Shown: positions 38,117-47,860, counted from the stretch's first letter. The stretch: DNA of 54,628 nucleotides from Aggregatibacter actinomycetemcomitans (GCF_003130205.1 NZ_NRDF01000013.1:1-54628); one strand, 5' to 3'. Made by a program: numbers and translations. The notes: generated by a model not told the origin, from the letters alone.

Positions 38117-38572
38117 ATGAAAGAAAAATATCTGTATCACGTTACAGTTACCACGGGACACGCACGCAAGAGTCCACGCAGTGAGGTGTCGGACGACACT
38201 ATTAATATACTCAAGACATGGATTTCGGATATGCTTAAAGGTGATCTTCGCGGTATTGTTGACTCACATTATTCATGCCGCGCTGGTCAGTATAATGGCA
38301 AAATGATTGAGTTTATTATTAGCCGGTTGAGTGACGACTTTAAACAGGTTGATTTAGTGCGTTTTGTCGTATGCAATCACTCTCGTCGCAAAAACGTCGC
38401 TTGGGCACTAGTCGGCGGCAAAGGTGACGCACCTCACACGCCATTCTGCGCGGTGCAACTATTTGATAATTTTCTGCTCCAAGATTTGGAGCATTTGTCA
38501 TTTTTCGGCGACTTCGAGCGTTGCATTGCATGGGCATGGCTTGATATGCAAAACGATAAAAAGGCGGTTTAA
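38117..38572 (+). CDS. Unknown protein in the Mu-like element
   Basis: The protein has 151 residues and no recognisable family. It has a plausible ribosome site (GGAG) 8 bases before the ATG. It is soluble and rich in Asp and aromatic residues, with no signal peptide. The next gene starts directly after its TAA, so the two are probably one unit. Perhaps phage or plasmid cargo. Confidence 0.65.
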   Translation: MKEKYLYHVTVTTGHARKSPRSEVSDDTINILKTWISDMLKGDLRGIVDSHYSCRAGQYNGKMIEFIISRLSDDFKQVDLVRFVVCNHSRRKNVAWALVGGKGDAPHTPFCAVQLFDNFLLQDLEHLSFFGDFERCIAWAWLDMQNDKKAV

Positions 38573-38779
38573 ATGGGTTACAAACGACTTACACAAAACA
38601 CAAAAAAAGCGATTAGCGCAAATGCTAACAGTTACAGCAAAGACAACTATAGACAGGTATTGTTCAAACTCCGCCCGGAGGTGGTAGATGAATTCGACGC
38701 AATCTGCAAAACCGAGGGAGTATCAAGAGCGGAGATGTTCCGTCGACTTTTAAATATTTACACAAAACTTACAAAATAG
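38573..38779 (+). CDS. Ribbon-helix-helix (CopG-like) DNA-binding protein
   Basis: The protein has 68 residues. VLFKLRPEVVDEFDAICKTE followed by GVSRAEMFRRLL is a ribbon-helix-helix pattern: a short strand, then two helices. Its ATG follows the stop of the preceding gene with no gap. Such small proteins regulate their own operon, often in plasmids, phages and toxin-antitoxin pairs. The preceding gene is the obvious candidate partner. Confidence 0.75.
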   Translation: MGYKRLTQNTKKAISANANSYSKDNYRQVLFKLRPEVVDEFDAICKTEGVSRAEMFRRLLNIYTKLTK

Positions 38780-38881
38780 TGGTTGCGTAGTTATATTATA
38801 TAATATAATATTAACCACGTAAGCAAGAGGGACGCCGCACCGAAGCTTATAAATGATTAACGCGCGGCAGGAGATACAAAA

Positions 38882-39115
38882 ATGACAAACGTAGTTTATT
38901 ACTTCACCGAAACCAACAACATCAACGCATACGCAACAGCCGAAGCATTGAAAGCGCAAACTTTAGCAGACGCTAAACGCGAGGCTTCCCGCCGTCAATG
39001 CTTCCAAGGCACAACCCTCAAAATCGGCACAATCTACAGCTTAAACAGCGATGGGTTACTTGTTGACGAGATCACAAGTAAAGAAGACGGTAAAAAATGG
39101 GTTGACCGTTATTAG
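38882..39115 (+). CDS. Small unknown protein in the Mu-like element
   Basis: The protein has 77 residues, with Shine-Dalgarno AGGAG 9 bases upstream. It is soluble with no known motif; it contains ADAKREASRRQCFQGTTLKIG. It is followed by the hairpin array at 39134-39296. Confidence 0.6.
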   Translation: MTNVVYYFTETNNINAYATAEALKAQTLADAKREASRRQCFQGTTLKIGTIYSLNSDGLLVDEITSKEDGKKWVDRY

Positions 39116-39133
39116 TTAAAGGGGTAAGATTCA

Positions 39134-39296
39134 AACCGTCAGAGTAATCTGACGGTTTTATGCAGCCTGAAAGGCTCAGTGTTGAAGCAAACAAAGCTTA
39201 ACTGCTGAATAAGCAGCTTAGAAAATGGTAGCTCTTACTGAAAGTTCACTGCCGAACAGGCAGACAAAAACGGCGGGGTAATACCCGTCGTTTTTG
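39134..39296 (+). ncRNA. Candidate structured RNA: array of short hairpins ending in a strong terminator
   Basis: Hairpins in order: AACCGTCAGA/TCTGACGGTT (39134-39157, 10 bp); AGCC/GGCT around TGAAA (39164-39176); GTTGAAGC/GCTTAAC (39181-39202); CTGCT/AGCAG around GAATA (39202-39216); CTGCC/GGCAG around GAACA (39249-39263); and an 11-bp stem with T run (39267-39296). Several loops share a GAA core. There is no reading frame. The first hairpin may just end the 38882 gene, so the RNA could start after it. Confidence 0.5.
39267..39296 (+). terminator. Rho-independent terminator at the end of the hairpin array
   Basis: AAAACGGCGGG (39267-39277) pairs with CCCGTCGTTTT (39284-39294) with one G-U pair and is followed by more T. 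Confidence 0.85.
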
Positions 39297-39393
39297 TTTA
39301 TGTTTATATGATGATTCTGCGTTAAATTTGAGGGCGATTAGTCGTTAGTCATGTGTAAAATTTACGTAGTGTTGTTTTATTAAATTATTCATA

Positions 39394-39459
39394 CAATTTG
39401 CGAAAATATTGTTTCGCAAATTGCTCGATTCTCTTTCGCAAATTGCTCGCTCCGCTACA
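39394..39459. repeat. Right-end MuA-type sites of the Mu-like element
   Basis: TTTCGCAAATTG occurs at 39412-39423 and 39434-39445 (period 22) and inverted at 39394-39405. On the inward-reading strand the two direct copies are CGAGCAATTTGCGAAA. The 22-bp period equals the spacing of adjacent right-end sites in Mu. Confidence 0.65.
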
Positions 39460-39517
39460 GCAAAATTATGCTATCATTGTGCCTTATTATTAACCGTTAT
39501 AACGGAATTTGTATTAT

Positions 39518-40093
39518 ATGAATATTCGTTTGAATATTATCTTAGCCGTGATTGCGCTGGGTTTATTGGCCTGGTTTTATAGCCTGAATCAAGAGGACGG
39601 AAGTCTGAAAGATCTGATTAAAACGGCAGATAGTCCGGAATATGTCGGGCAGAAAATGAGCACTACCGTGTATTCGCCCACCGGCAAAAAACAATATTTA
39701 GCGACCTCCGCAAAAGTGGAACATTATACCTCGGACGGACACACGGATTTTCAACAACCGGTCGTGTTGTTGCTGGATATTGAAATTCAGAATACGGATA
39801 AAGAAAGCTGGAAACTCAGCGCTGACAAAGCACGATTGACCAAAGACAATATGCTGTATCTGGATGGCAATGTCATCGCACAAAGCCTTTCTGCGCAATC
39901 CCGTTTGCAGCGCATTGAAACCCAAAGTGCGGTGGTTAATTTGACAACGCAGGACATCAGCTCGGATCAAATGGTAAAACTTAACGGGCAGAATTTTAAT
40001 TCCACAGGCTTAAAATTAACCGGCAACTTGCAGCAACAAGTGGCTACATTAAAAGAACAGGTGAAAACATATTATGAAATCAGTAAGCAATAA
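39518..40093 (+). CDS. lptC: LptC, LPS transport inner-membrane anchored protein
   Basis: Start at 39518 (MNIRLNIILAVIALG); three upstream codons from a TTG are unlikely. The protein has 191 residues with one N-terminal membrane helix (about 5-25) and a beta-jellyroll domain with YSPTGKKQYLATSAKVEHY. LptC passes lipopolysaccharide from LptB2FG to LptA. The Mu-like element ends only 58 bases upstream, so the native promoter may be displaced. It overlaps lptA by 20 bases. Confidence 0.93.
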   Translation: MNIRLNIILAVIALGLLAWFYSLNQEDGSLKDLIKTADSPEYVGQKMSTTVYSPTGKKQYLATSAKVEHYTSDGHTDFQQPVVLLLDIEIQNTDKESWKLSADKARLTKDNMLYLDGNVIAQSLSAQSRLQRIETQSAVVNLTTQDISSDQMVKLNGQNFNSTGLKLTGNLQQQVATLKEQVKTYYEISKQ

Positions 40094-40592
40094 CATTTTT
40101 CTTGCTTCCGTGTTAACGCTGGTGTCCCTGTCCGCTTTTGCATTGAAAGACGATACCAATCAGCCCATTAACATCGTTTCCGATAACCAATCTTTAGACA
40201 TGACCAGTCGGGTCGTGACATTCACTGACAACGTGGTCATTACCCAAGGTTCTATCGTGGTGAAAGCGAATAAAGTGATCATCACCCGTCCGGAAGAAAA
40301 TTCCAAGAAAAAAGACACTGTTGAGGCGTTTGGCAATCCGGTGACATTCCATCAGGTGATGGACGACGGCAAGCCCGTGGACGGCAAAGCCAATAAAGTG
40401 TTTTATGATTTAGGCACGGAGTTTTTAACCTTAACCGGTAATGCCGAATTAAAACAGCTGGATAGCAAAATCAACGGTAATGTGATCACTTACGATGTGA
40501 AAAAACAACAACTGAAAGCTAACGGTTCTTCCGGTTCACGCGTCACTACCGTGTTAATTCCGGCTCAACTCAATAATGCAAAAGGGAAATAG
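40074..40592 (+). CDS. lptA: LptA, periplasmic LPS bridge protein
   Basis: The protein has 172 residues with a signal peptide of about 23 residues ending SAFA. An OstA-like jellyroll follows ([20 protein letters not shown]). It polymerises into the periplasmic bridge that carries LPS. It starts inside lptC and ends 5 bases before lptB. Confidence 0.95.
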   Translation: MKSVSNNIFLASVLTLVSLSAFALKDDTNQPINIVSDNQSLDMTSRVVTFTDNVVITQGSIVVKANKVIITRPEENSKKKDTVEAFGNPVTFHQVMDDGKPVDGKANKVFYDLGTEFLTLTGNAELKQLDSKINGNVITYDVKKQQLKANGSSGSRVTTVLIPAQLNNAKGK

Positions 40593-40597
40593 AATTC

Positions 40598-41323
40598 ATG
40601 GCGATTCTGTATGCTGAAAATTTAGCGAAAAGTTATAAAAACCGCCAAGTGGTTTCCGATGTGAGTTTAACCGTCAATTCCGGCGAAATCGTTGGTTTAT
40701 TAGGGCCGAACGGCGCCGGTAAAACCACCACGTTCTACATGGTGGTGGGCTTGGTCAATCATGATCAAGGCAAAATCCGCATTGACGAGGAAGACATCAG
40801 CCTGTTGCCGATGCACAATCGCGCGCAAAAAGGCATCGGTTATTTGCCACAGGAAGCCTCCATTTTCCGCCGTTTAAGCGTGTACGCCAATTTAATGGCG
40901 GTGCTGGAAATACGCAAATATTTGACCGCACTTCAACGTCGCGAGAGAGCCGATGAGTTAATTGAAGAATTTAATATTGGTCATATCCGTGATAATTTAG
41001 GGCAATCTTTGTCGGGCGGGGAACGTCGTCGGGTGGAAATTGCCCGTGCGTTGGCGGCAAATCCGAAATTTATTTTGTTAGATGAACCTTTCGCCGGTGT
41101 TGACCCGATCTCGGTGATTGATATTAAAAAAATTATTAAAGACTTGCGCGATCGCGGCTTGGGTGTATTAATTACCGACCACAATGTGCGTGAAACGCTG
41201 GATGTGTGTGAACGCGCTTATATTGTGAGCGCCGGTAAAATGATCGCTACCGGTACACCGCAAGAGATTATGAACAACAAATTGGTAAAAGACGTTTATT
41301 TAGGCGCCGATTTCCAACTTTAG
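40598..41323 (+). CDS. lptB: LptB, ATPase of the LPS exporter
   Basis: The protein has 241 residues. Walker [10 protein letters not shown] at 36-44, signature [16 protein letters not shown], Walker [14 protein letters not shown] and H-loop ITDHNVRE. The sequence is typical of LptB, with the [11 protein letters not shown] and PHNRA-like Q-loop region. It energises LptFG. Confidence 0.97.
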   Translation: MAILYAENLAKSYKNRQVVSDVSLTVNSGEIVGLLGPNGAGKTTTFYMVVGLVNHDQGKIRIDEEDISLLPMHNRAQKGIGYLPQEASIFRRLSVYANLMAVLEIRKYLTALQRRERADELIEEFNIGHIRDNLGQSLSGGERRRVEIARALAANPKFILLDEPFAGVDPISVIDIKKIIKDLRDRGLGVLITDHNVRETLDVCERAYIVSAGKMIATGTPQEIMNNKLVKDVYLGADFQL

Positions 41324-41326
41324 CTT

Positions 41327-41860
41327 ATGAAATTTACTGAATTACTAACGCCGGAAAGTATCCGTCAGGGCATGATTTTGTCCAGCAAAAAGCGTGTGTT
41401 TGAGTTAATCGCACATATTGTGGATGAAAAATTGCAGCTGGAAAACGGTGAACAATGCTGTTTTGAGTGCTTGTTTAGCCGTGAAAAACTGGGTAACTCC
41501 GGTCTCGGTGGTGGTGTGGCAATGCCAAAAGGTCGTTTGCCGGCAGAAGCCCAACCTATCGCCGTCTTCATTCAATTAGACTCGCCTATTGACTATGAGG
41601 CAGCGGATCACCGTGAAGTGGATTTAATCTTTGCGGTGTTAATTCCGGAAAATATGTGTGCCGCGTATGTTCAATATTTGCCTAAATTAGCGGAAAATTT
41701 AACGGATAAATCTTTGTGCAAACAATTACGGGCGGCGAAAAGTGCGGATGAAATTTTGCAAATTTTTTTTCATTATGATCAAACCGATGCAAATGAAGCG
41801 GTTCCTACGGAACAGTCATCCGAGCAGGATGTAACGGAATCGCAGCGTAATTTTACTTAA
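41327..41860 (+). CDS. ptsN: PtsN-like EIIA(Ntr) protein lacking the active-site histidine
   Basis: The protein has 177 residues. Alignment by eye to PtsN is good: the [17 protein letters not shown] stretch, then [29 protein letters not shown] and [14 protein letters not shown]. Where PtsN has the phosphorylated histidine (IAIPHGKL), this protein reads VAMPKGRL, with Lys68 (codon AAA). It therefore cannot be phosphorylated at the usual site. The C-terminus is about 15 residues longer than in E. coli. It lies between lptB and rapZ in the normal lpt-ptsN-rapZ order, but without rpoN and hpf. Confidence 0.9.
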   Translation: MKFTELLTPESIRQGMILSSKKRVFELIAHIVDEKLQLENGEQCCFECLFSREKLGNSGLGGGVAMPKGRLPAEAQPIAVFIQLDSPIDYEAADHREVDLIFAVLIPENMCAAYVQYLPKLAENLTDKSLCKQLRAAKSADEILQIFFHYDQTDANEAVPTEQSSEQDVTESQRNFT

Positions 41861-41888
41861 CGAAAAAGCCGAGTTAGTGGGGGGTGCT

Positions 41889-42743
41889 GTGGAAATTATT
41901 ATCATTAGCGGTCGTTCCGGGGCGGGAAAATCCGTTGCATTAAGGGCCTTGGAAGATATGGGCTATTATTGTGTGGATAATCTTCCTTTGGATTTATTGC
42001 CTCAGCTGATTCAGATTTTGTCCGCCGGGCAACCTGCCGTTGCCATTAGTTTAGACATTCGTAACCTGCCGACTTCCCCGCAAATCCTGGAAAATACGAT
42101 TAATGATTTGCAGCAGAAACATAACGTTAAAATTATTTTCTTGGATGCCGATACCAGCACATTAATCCGCCGCTATAGTGATTCCCGCCGTTTGCACCCG
42201 TTATCTACACAGGATCTTTCTTTAGAAGCTGCCATTGAAGAAGAGCGGAATCACCTTGAACCGTTAGTTCAACAAGCCAATTTGCTGATTGATACAGCCC
42301 CTTTATCTACCCACGAATTAGCGGAGCGATTACGTGAGTTTTTGAGCGGGCATTCCGATAAAGAATTGAAAATCGTGGTGGAATCTTTCGGTTTTAAATA
42401 TGGCATTCCATTAGACGCAGATTATGTGTTTGATGTGCGATTCCTGCCAAATCCGCATTGGAACCAGGGGTTACGCCCGCTGACCGGCTTGGATGAAGAA
42501 GTGGCGGAATTCTTAAATAAGCACAATGAGGTGCATCAATTTATCTACCTCACCCGTTCTTATATCGAAACCTGGCTGCCGTCGCTGGAACAGAATAACC
42601 GCAGTTATTTGACCATTGCTATCGGTTGTACGGGCGGCAAACACCGCTCCGTTTATATCGCCGAACAACTGGGAAAATATTTTCAGGACAAAGGCAAAAA
42701 CGTCAAAATTTTGCATTGCTCACTGGCAAAGCATAAAAAATAA
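41889..42743 (+). CDS. rapZ: RapZ, RNase adapter and P-loop protein
   Basis: I choose the GTG at 41889 ([15 protein letters not shown]), giving 284 residues, the E. coli length; a GTG at 41877 would add four residues. Walker A GRSGAGKS is near 8-15, Walker B LDADT near 80, and the C-terminal domain has [15 protein letters not shown]. In enterobacteria RapZ binds GlmZ/GlmY small RNAs to control amino-sugar synthesis. Whether those RNAs exist here is not visible. Confidence 0.93.
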   Translation: MEIIIISGRSGAGKSVALRALEDMGYYCVDNLPLDLLPQLIQILSAGQPAVAISLDIRNLPTSPQILENTINDLQQKHNVKIIFLDADTSTLIRRYSDSRRLHPLSTQDLSLEAAIEEERNHLEPLVQQANLLIDTAPLSTHELAERLREFLSGHSDKELKIVVESFGFKYGIPLDADYVFDVRFLPNPHWNQGLRPLTGLDEEVAEFLNKHNEVHQFIYLTRSYIETWLPSLEQNNRSYLTIAIGCTGGKHRSVYIAEQLGKYFQDKGKNVKILHCSLAKHKK

Positions 42744-42748
42744 TCCGC

Positions 42749-44083
42749 TTATTTCTTCTCTAACCGATTAATTTGGCTGATGATAATCCCGTCGGCAACA
42801 CGCGTTTGGATTTGCTCGCCGATGTTCACCGCATGAATTGATGTAATGGTTCGGTTATGTTGGTTTTGTGTGATGGAATAGCCACGCGCCAGCACCTTCA
42901 ACGGACTCAAGCTGTCTAATTTGCCGCATAAATGCGCCAGCTGTTTCTGCTGTAGTCCCAGTTTCAAATTCATCTCGGAATTTAACCGCACTTTAAGTTG
43001 CACCAGCTGTTGTTCCTGTTGCTGTAACTTTAACGGCAACGGATTTTTATATAACCGCGCCGAAAGTGCGGTCAGATTTTCCGCCGTTTTTTGCCAACGA
43101 TGGCACAAACTTTGCTGCAAGCGATGACGTAATTGGGCGATAAGTTGCTGTTGAATACGTAGTTGCGCTTGTGGGTGTTGGTTTTGCAGACGTAAGAAAA
43201 GATGCTGTAATTGCCGTTTCTTCTCGATAAAAATGCGATCCAAAGCGATTTCAATGCGTTGTTGACGATATTGCAACTGCTGTAATAATTCCGTTTGATC
43301 GCGACTCACCAGCTCCGCCGCGGCAGACGGGGTCGGTGCGCGTAAATCGGCGATAAAATCGGCAATGGTAATATCGGTTTCATGACCGACGGCGCTAATG
43401 ATCGGAGTGGCGGAATGAAAAATCGCGCGCGCCACAATTTCTTCGTTAAAGCACCATAAATCTTCCAGCGAACCGCCGCCGCGCCCTACGATTAATACAT
43501 CCACTTCTTGACGCCGGTTGGCAATTTCAATCATTTGCGTAATTTCAGCCGCCGCTTCTTTACCTTGTACGGCAGTGGGATAAATAATAACTTTCAGGCT
43601 CGGATCACGACGTTGCAGAATATGCAAAATATCCTGCAACGCCGCGCCGGTTTTAGAGGTAATAATGCCTACCGCTTTACTAAAGTGCGGTAGGTTTTTC
43701 TTGTGATTCTGAGCGAACAATCCTTCTGCCGCCAATTTGCGTTTCAGCGCTTCAAATTGCTGCATCAGCAAACCTTCACCGGCAAGGTGCATACTTTCGA
43801 TAATCAGTTGATAATCGCCGCGCGGTTCATACAAACTGACATTGGCACGCACCAGCACTTGCATGCCATTAGACGGACGAAAGCCCACACGCAGGTTTTT
43901 TATGCGGAACATAGCGCAGCGTACTTGGGCGTTTTCGTCTTTTAAACTTAGATACCAATGCCCTGAAACCGGCTGGGTGAAGTTAGAAATTTCCCCGCTG
44001 AGCCAAACCTGCCCGAGCTGATTTTCCAGCATCAAGCGAACGGACTGGTTTAATTGGCTGACTGAGTAAATGTTGTCGCTCAT
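42749..44083 (-). CDS. xseA: Exodeoxyribonuclease VII large subunit
   Basis: The protein has 444 residues. The N-terminal OB-fold domain (about 1-100) has VWLSGEISNFTQPVSGHWY. The catalytic domain includes VGIITSKTGAALQDIL, VDVLIVGRGGGSLEDLWCFN and SAVGHETDITIADF. A Gln-rich coiled coil fills 270-380. With XseB it degrades single-stranded DNA from both ends. It is convergent with rapZ, with only 5 bases between the stops. Confidence 0.96.
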   Translation of the reverse strand: MSDNIYSVSQLNQSVRLMLENQLGQVWLSGEISNFTQPVSGHWYLSLKDENAQVRCAMFRIKNLRVGFRPSNGMQVLVRANVSLYEPRGDYQLIIESMHLAGEGLLMQQFEALKRKLAAEGLFAQNHKKNLPHFSKAVGIITSKTGAALQDILHILQRRDPSLKVIIYPTAVQGKEAAAEITQMIEIANRRQEVDVLIVGRGGGSLEDLWCFNEEIVARAIFHSATPIISAVGHETDITIADFIADLRAPTPSAAAELVSRDQTELLQQLQYRQQRIEIALDRIFIEKKRQLQHLFLRLQNQHPQAQLRIQQQLIAQLRHRLQQSLCHRWQKTAENLTALSARLYKNPLPLKLQQQEQQLVQLKVRLNSEMNLKLGLQQKQLAHLCGKLDSLSPLKVLARGYSITQNQHNRTITSIHAVNIGEQIQTRVADGIIISQINRLEKK

Positions 44084-44087
44084 GAGA

Positions 44088-45281
44088 TTACTCGGTTAAC
44101 AACGCCCAACCGTCATCCAGCCAATTGCAAATGCTATCGACCAACACTTCCATGGAAATCTGTTGATCTTGCAGACTGCCGATCAAACGAGTTAAGAATG
44201 CAAAATCAACGGTTTGACCGTCGGCAAGTTGTTTTAAGATCTCCGCTTCGGCGTAAGTTAATTCATCCAGCCATTCGCCGTTAGCATAAATACGAAACGG
44301 ATCTTGGGTGTAAACCAGTTTGCAATTGTTGTCTTGACGCAATCTGCCGCCGTGTTCGAAGGTTTCTAGTACTTCTTCCGGATCGGAAAGACCGGCGACT
44401 TCCAGTAATTCATAGCGTCGGCGGCTGACGGTTGTTGCAAGCACTTGTTGGAATAAGGCGTCGAATTGCGCGGAGTTTGCCAGCTGTTGTAAAAATAACG
44501 CTTTCATTTGTTGCGTATCTTGCGGGGTTAATTCGCCGGTTTTTTGTTCCGACGGGCTTAAGCGGAATGGGATTGCCAGTTCATTCAGCTCAAGACTTGG
44601 ATGGCAAAGGTGATTTCCAATATTTTCCAGTAATTCCGACGTGTTAGGGTAACGTAATCCGAAGGACACGGTTAAGCAGTCATCTTGCGCTATGCCGTAG
44701 TGAGCCATGCGGGAAGGCACGTACAGCACATCGCCAGGCGCCATCACTTCGTCTAAAATCAGTTCGCCCATGTCGTCAAAAATACGAATCGGTTGGTTCG
44801 GTTTGAATTCTGTGGTAGGTTCGCACCATTTGCCAAGCTGCCAACGGCGATGACCATAAGCCTGCACCAAAAAGACATCGTACTCATCATAATGTTTGCC
44901 AACAGAACTGCCTTGTGGCGCGAAGGAGACCATAATGTCATCACGTTGCCATTGCGGAATAAAGCCGAATTTGCGCCATAAATTGCCTAATAGCGGCGAC
45001 CATTGCTCCATATCTTGTACTAAAACCGACCATTTTTCAGGCAGGTTATCAAAATCCTCTTTGGATAACGGACTGGTGCGCAATTCCCAATTATCATCGG
45101 AATGTTGCTTGATCAAGCGTGCGATTGCCTCTTCCGTTTTGGCTAATTCGGTAATGTCGCGCGGTTCAAGTATACCGATAATTTCCGGTAAACCGCGGCG
45201 AATTAATAAGGGTTTTTTCTGCCAGTAATCGCGTAGAAAAATTTCCGGTGTAATATTTTGAGGTAAACAAAATTTGTTCAT
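44088..45281 (-). CDS. roxA: Ribosomal oxygenase RoxA/YcfD (50S protein L16 arginine hydroxylase)
   Basis: I choose the ATG at 45281 (MNKFCLPQNI), six bases after AAGGA; the ATG at 45287 sits on the Shine-Dalgarno. The protein has 397 residues. The JmjC-type iron ligands His130, Asp132 (KHYDEYDVF) and His194 (SRMAHYG) are all present. The family hydroxylates an arginine of L16 with 2-oxoglutarate and O2. It lies directly after ratB and before xseA. Confidence 0.92.
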   Translation of the reverse strand: MNKFCLPQNITPEIFLRDYWQKKPLLIRRGLPEIIGILEPRDITELAKTEEAIARLIKQHSDDNWELRTSPLSKEDFDNLPEKWSVLVQDMEQWSPLLGNLWRKFGFIPQWQRDDIMVSFAPQGSSVGKHYDEYDVFLVQAYGHRRWQLGKWCEPTTEFKPNQPIRIFDDMGELILDEVMAPGDVLYVPSRMAHYGIAQDDCLTVSFGLRYPNTSELLENIGNHLCHPSLELNELAIPFRLSPSEQKTGELTPQDTQQMKALFLQQLANSAQFDALFQQVLATTVSRRRYELLEVAGLSDPEEVLETFEHGGRLRQDNNCKLVYTQDPFRIYANGEWLDELTYAEAEILKQLADGQTVDFAFLTRLIGSLQDQQISMEVLVDSICNWLDDGWALLTE

Positions 45282-45314
45282 AGACATTCCTTCAATGTGT
45301 TGGATTAAGTGTTA

Positions 45315-45608
45315 TTATTTTTTCTTTGCCTGTTCTTCCGCACGTTTGCGCCGAATTTCTTTCGGATCCGCTAACAGCGGGCGATAAATTTCAATGCGAT
45401 CACCGTCTTTCAGCTGATCCGTTAATTTCACGGGACGGCTGAAAATGCCGATTTTATTTTCGCGTAAATCAATGTCGGTAAATTGTTGCAAAATACCGGA
45501 CTGCAAAATGGCGGTTTGCACCATTGTGCCTTCATCTACACTAAACGATTTCAGATAATGATGATCAGGAAACACATAGGCAATTTGAATATTGATTTTA
45601 TTAACCAT
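45315..45608 (-). CDS. ratB: RatB/RnfH family protein
   Basis: I choose the ATG at 45608 (MVNKINIQIAYVF), giving 97 residues; upstream starts lie within ratA. A ubiquitin-like beta-grasp fold with RPVKLTDQLKDGDRIEIYRPL. Function is unclear. The gene overlaps ratA by 8 bases, the usual ratA-ratB pair. Confidence 0.92.
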   Translation of the reverse strand: MVNKINIQIAYVFPDHHYLKSFSVDEGTMVQTAILQSGILQQFTDIDLRENKIGIFSRPVKLTDQLKDGDRIEIYRPLLADPKEIRRKRAEEQAKKK

Positions 45609-46032
45609 AAATTTGTTTTGCTCGCTGTTTAAATGCATCAATCATTTTATTGGTTAAATGGGTGAAAATCTGACCGAAGGCAAATCCAACCGGTGGGTTT
45701 GAAAATTCAAATGCTAAATAAAGTTGAATCTGACAGCTTTTTTCATCCGGATCGGTAAGCTTCCATTCACCTTGCAGAAATTTAAACGGGCCGTCAACGA
45801 ATTGCATTCTAATTGATTGATTTTCTTTCATTGTATTACAGGTGGTAAACTTTTGTCGAATTCCCGCTTTGCTGATTTCCGATTCGCCGGTTAATTGCAC
45901 CGCACTTTTATGTAACGTGTGGCTATCGACACAGCCCGGCAAAAATTCTGGATAACGCTCATAATCATTTATAAGCCGATACATTTGTTGCACGCTGTAT
46001 GCAACGAGCGTCGATTGATTAACAATAGCCAT
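45601..46032 (-). CDS. ratA: RatA, START-like (coenzyme Q-binding) protein
   Basis: I choose the ATG at 46032 (MAIVNQSTLVAYSVQQM), giving 143 residues, close to the family; the longer start at 46092 has no similarity. The START/polyketide cyclase fold shows YERYPEFLPGC near 27-37. E. coli RatA was described as blocking 70S assembly; the wider family (Coq10) binds ubiquinone. It is not preceded by smpB as in E. coli. Confidence 0.92.
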   Translation of the reverse strand: MAIVNQSTLVAYSVQQMYRLINDYERYPEFLPGCVDSHTLHKSAVQLTGESEISKAGIRQKFTTCNTMKENQSIRMQFVDGPFKFLQGEWKLTDPDEKSCQIQLYLAFEFSNPPVGFAFGQIFTHLTNKMIDAFKQRAKQIYG

Positions 46033-46104
46033 ACAGATTAACGTTGTGGATGAAAAAGTTGGTATATTATAAAGGAAATATTGCAGAAACATGAGGAGAT
46101 TAAA

Positions 46105-46521
46105 ATGAATTGGGTCTGGTTTGCGATCGGTTCCGCATTTTTTGCCGGATTAACGGCAATTTTAGGCAAATTAGGTGTGGAGGGGGTGAATAGTAATTTA
46201 GCGACATTTATTCGTACGGTGGTGATTTTATTTGTGATTGTGGCGATTATTTCCATGCGTAATGAATGGCAATTACCTCAACATATTGCGACCAAACCGG
46301 TGATTTTCCTTGTGTTATCCGGGGTTGCGACGGGGCTTTCCTGGTTGTGCTATTATCGCGCTTTACAACTTGCGCCGGCGTCTTGGGTTGCGCCTATTGA
46401 TAAGCTCAGCGTGGTTATTGCCATTGTGTTAGGCGTGACCATCTTGGGCGAGCCGGTGAGTATGAAATTATTGATTGGGGCGGGATTAATTCTTTCGGGT
46501 GTGTTAGTTTTGGCGTTTTAA
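46105..46521 (+). CDS. Small EamA/DMT-superfamily membrane protein
   Basis: I choose the ATG at 46105 (MNWVWFAIGSAFFAGLTAIL), after GAGGAG. The protein has 138 residues with five membrane helices. It is a half-size EamA domain (LGVTILGEPVSMKLLIGAGLI-type end), as in proteins that work as dimers. The substrate is unknown. It is divergent from ratA. Confidence 0.85.
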   Translation: MNWVWFAIGSAFFAGLTAILGKLGVEGVNSNLATFIRTVVILFVIVAIISMRNEWQLPQHIATKPVIFLVLSGVATGLSWLCYYRALQLAPASWVAPIDKLSVVIAIVLGVTILGEPVSMKLLIGAGLILSGVLVLAF

Positions 46522-46569
46522 AAACGCATTGAAAAGGCACCGCACTTTTTTTTAGGTTTTACGGATAAA

Positions 46570-46600
46570 AAAATAGCTCCCAGACGGGAGCTATTTTCAT
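46570..46600 (-). terminator. Terminator of gapA
   Basis: AAAATAGCTCCC (46570-46581) and GGGAGCTATTTT (46586-46597) with a 4-base loop; on the minus strand the T run continues beyond the stem. Confidence 0.92.
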
Positions 46601-46615
46601 GTTCTGGTTTTAGAA

Positions 46616-47626
<1,011 letters not shown>

Positions 47627-47860
47627 TCACCTTATTATTTTTAAGTTAAACGAAAAGGTTTAGGTTGGCTATGACCTCGCCTACCAATTTTGCGGGAGAT
47701 TATAACACGCTTTCTTTAATTTGAGAATGCGTCTCTGAGCGGATGAAGAGAAAATGTTATTGGCAGGAGAAGAAAAAACTCTGTAAAAAATGACCGCACT
47801 TTTGCTGATTTTTTATTGGGTTAGGGGCATAATAGGCAAAATTAATTAGAGAGAAACATT

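Larger units (their letters stand above)
35574..39459 (+). mobile_element. Deleted Mu-like prophage, 3886 bp
   Basis: The left end begins TGTAAAACACC and the right end, read inward, begins TGTAGCGGAGC, close to the phage Mu right end as I remember it. At both ends a GxGAAA motif (MuA-type site) starts exactly 21 bases in. The right end has a second site 22 bases further (16-base repeat CGAGCAATTTGCGAAA). The left end has more GCGAAA copies at 35721, 35751 and 35763. Inside are a leftward repressor, rightward ner, a stub of gene A, four unknown genes and a hairpin array. Gene B and all head and tail genes are gone. Confidence 0.75.
35569..39464. repeat. 5-bp target-site duplication GCAAA flanking the Mu-like element
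   Basis: GCAAA stands at 35569-35573 directly before a terminal TG, and again at 39460-39464 directly after a terminal CA. Mu-like phages make 5-bp duplications. A 5-base match alone is weak, but it agrees with the end motifs. Confidence 0.6.
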
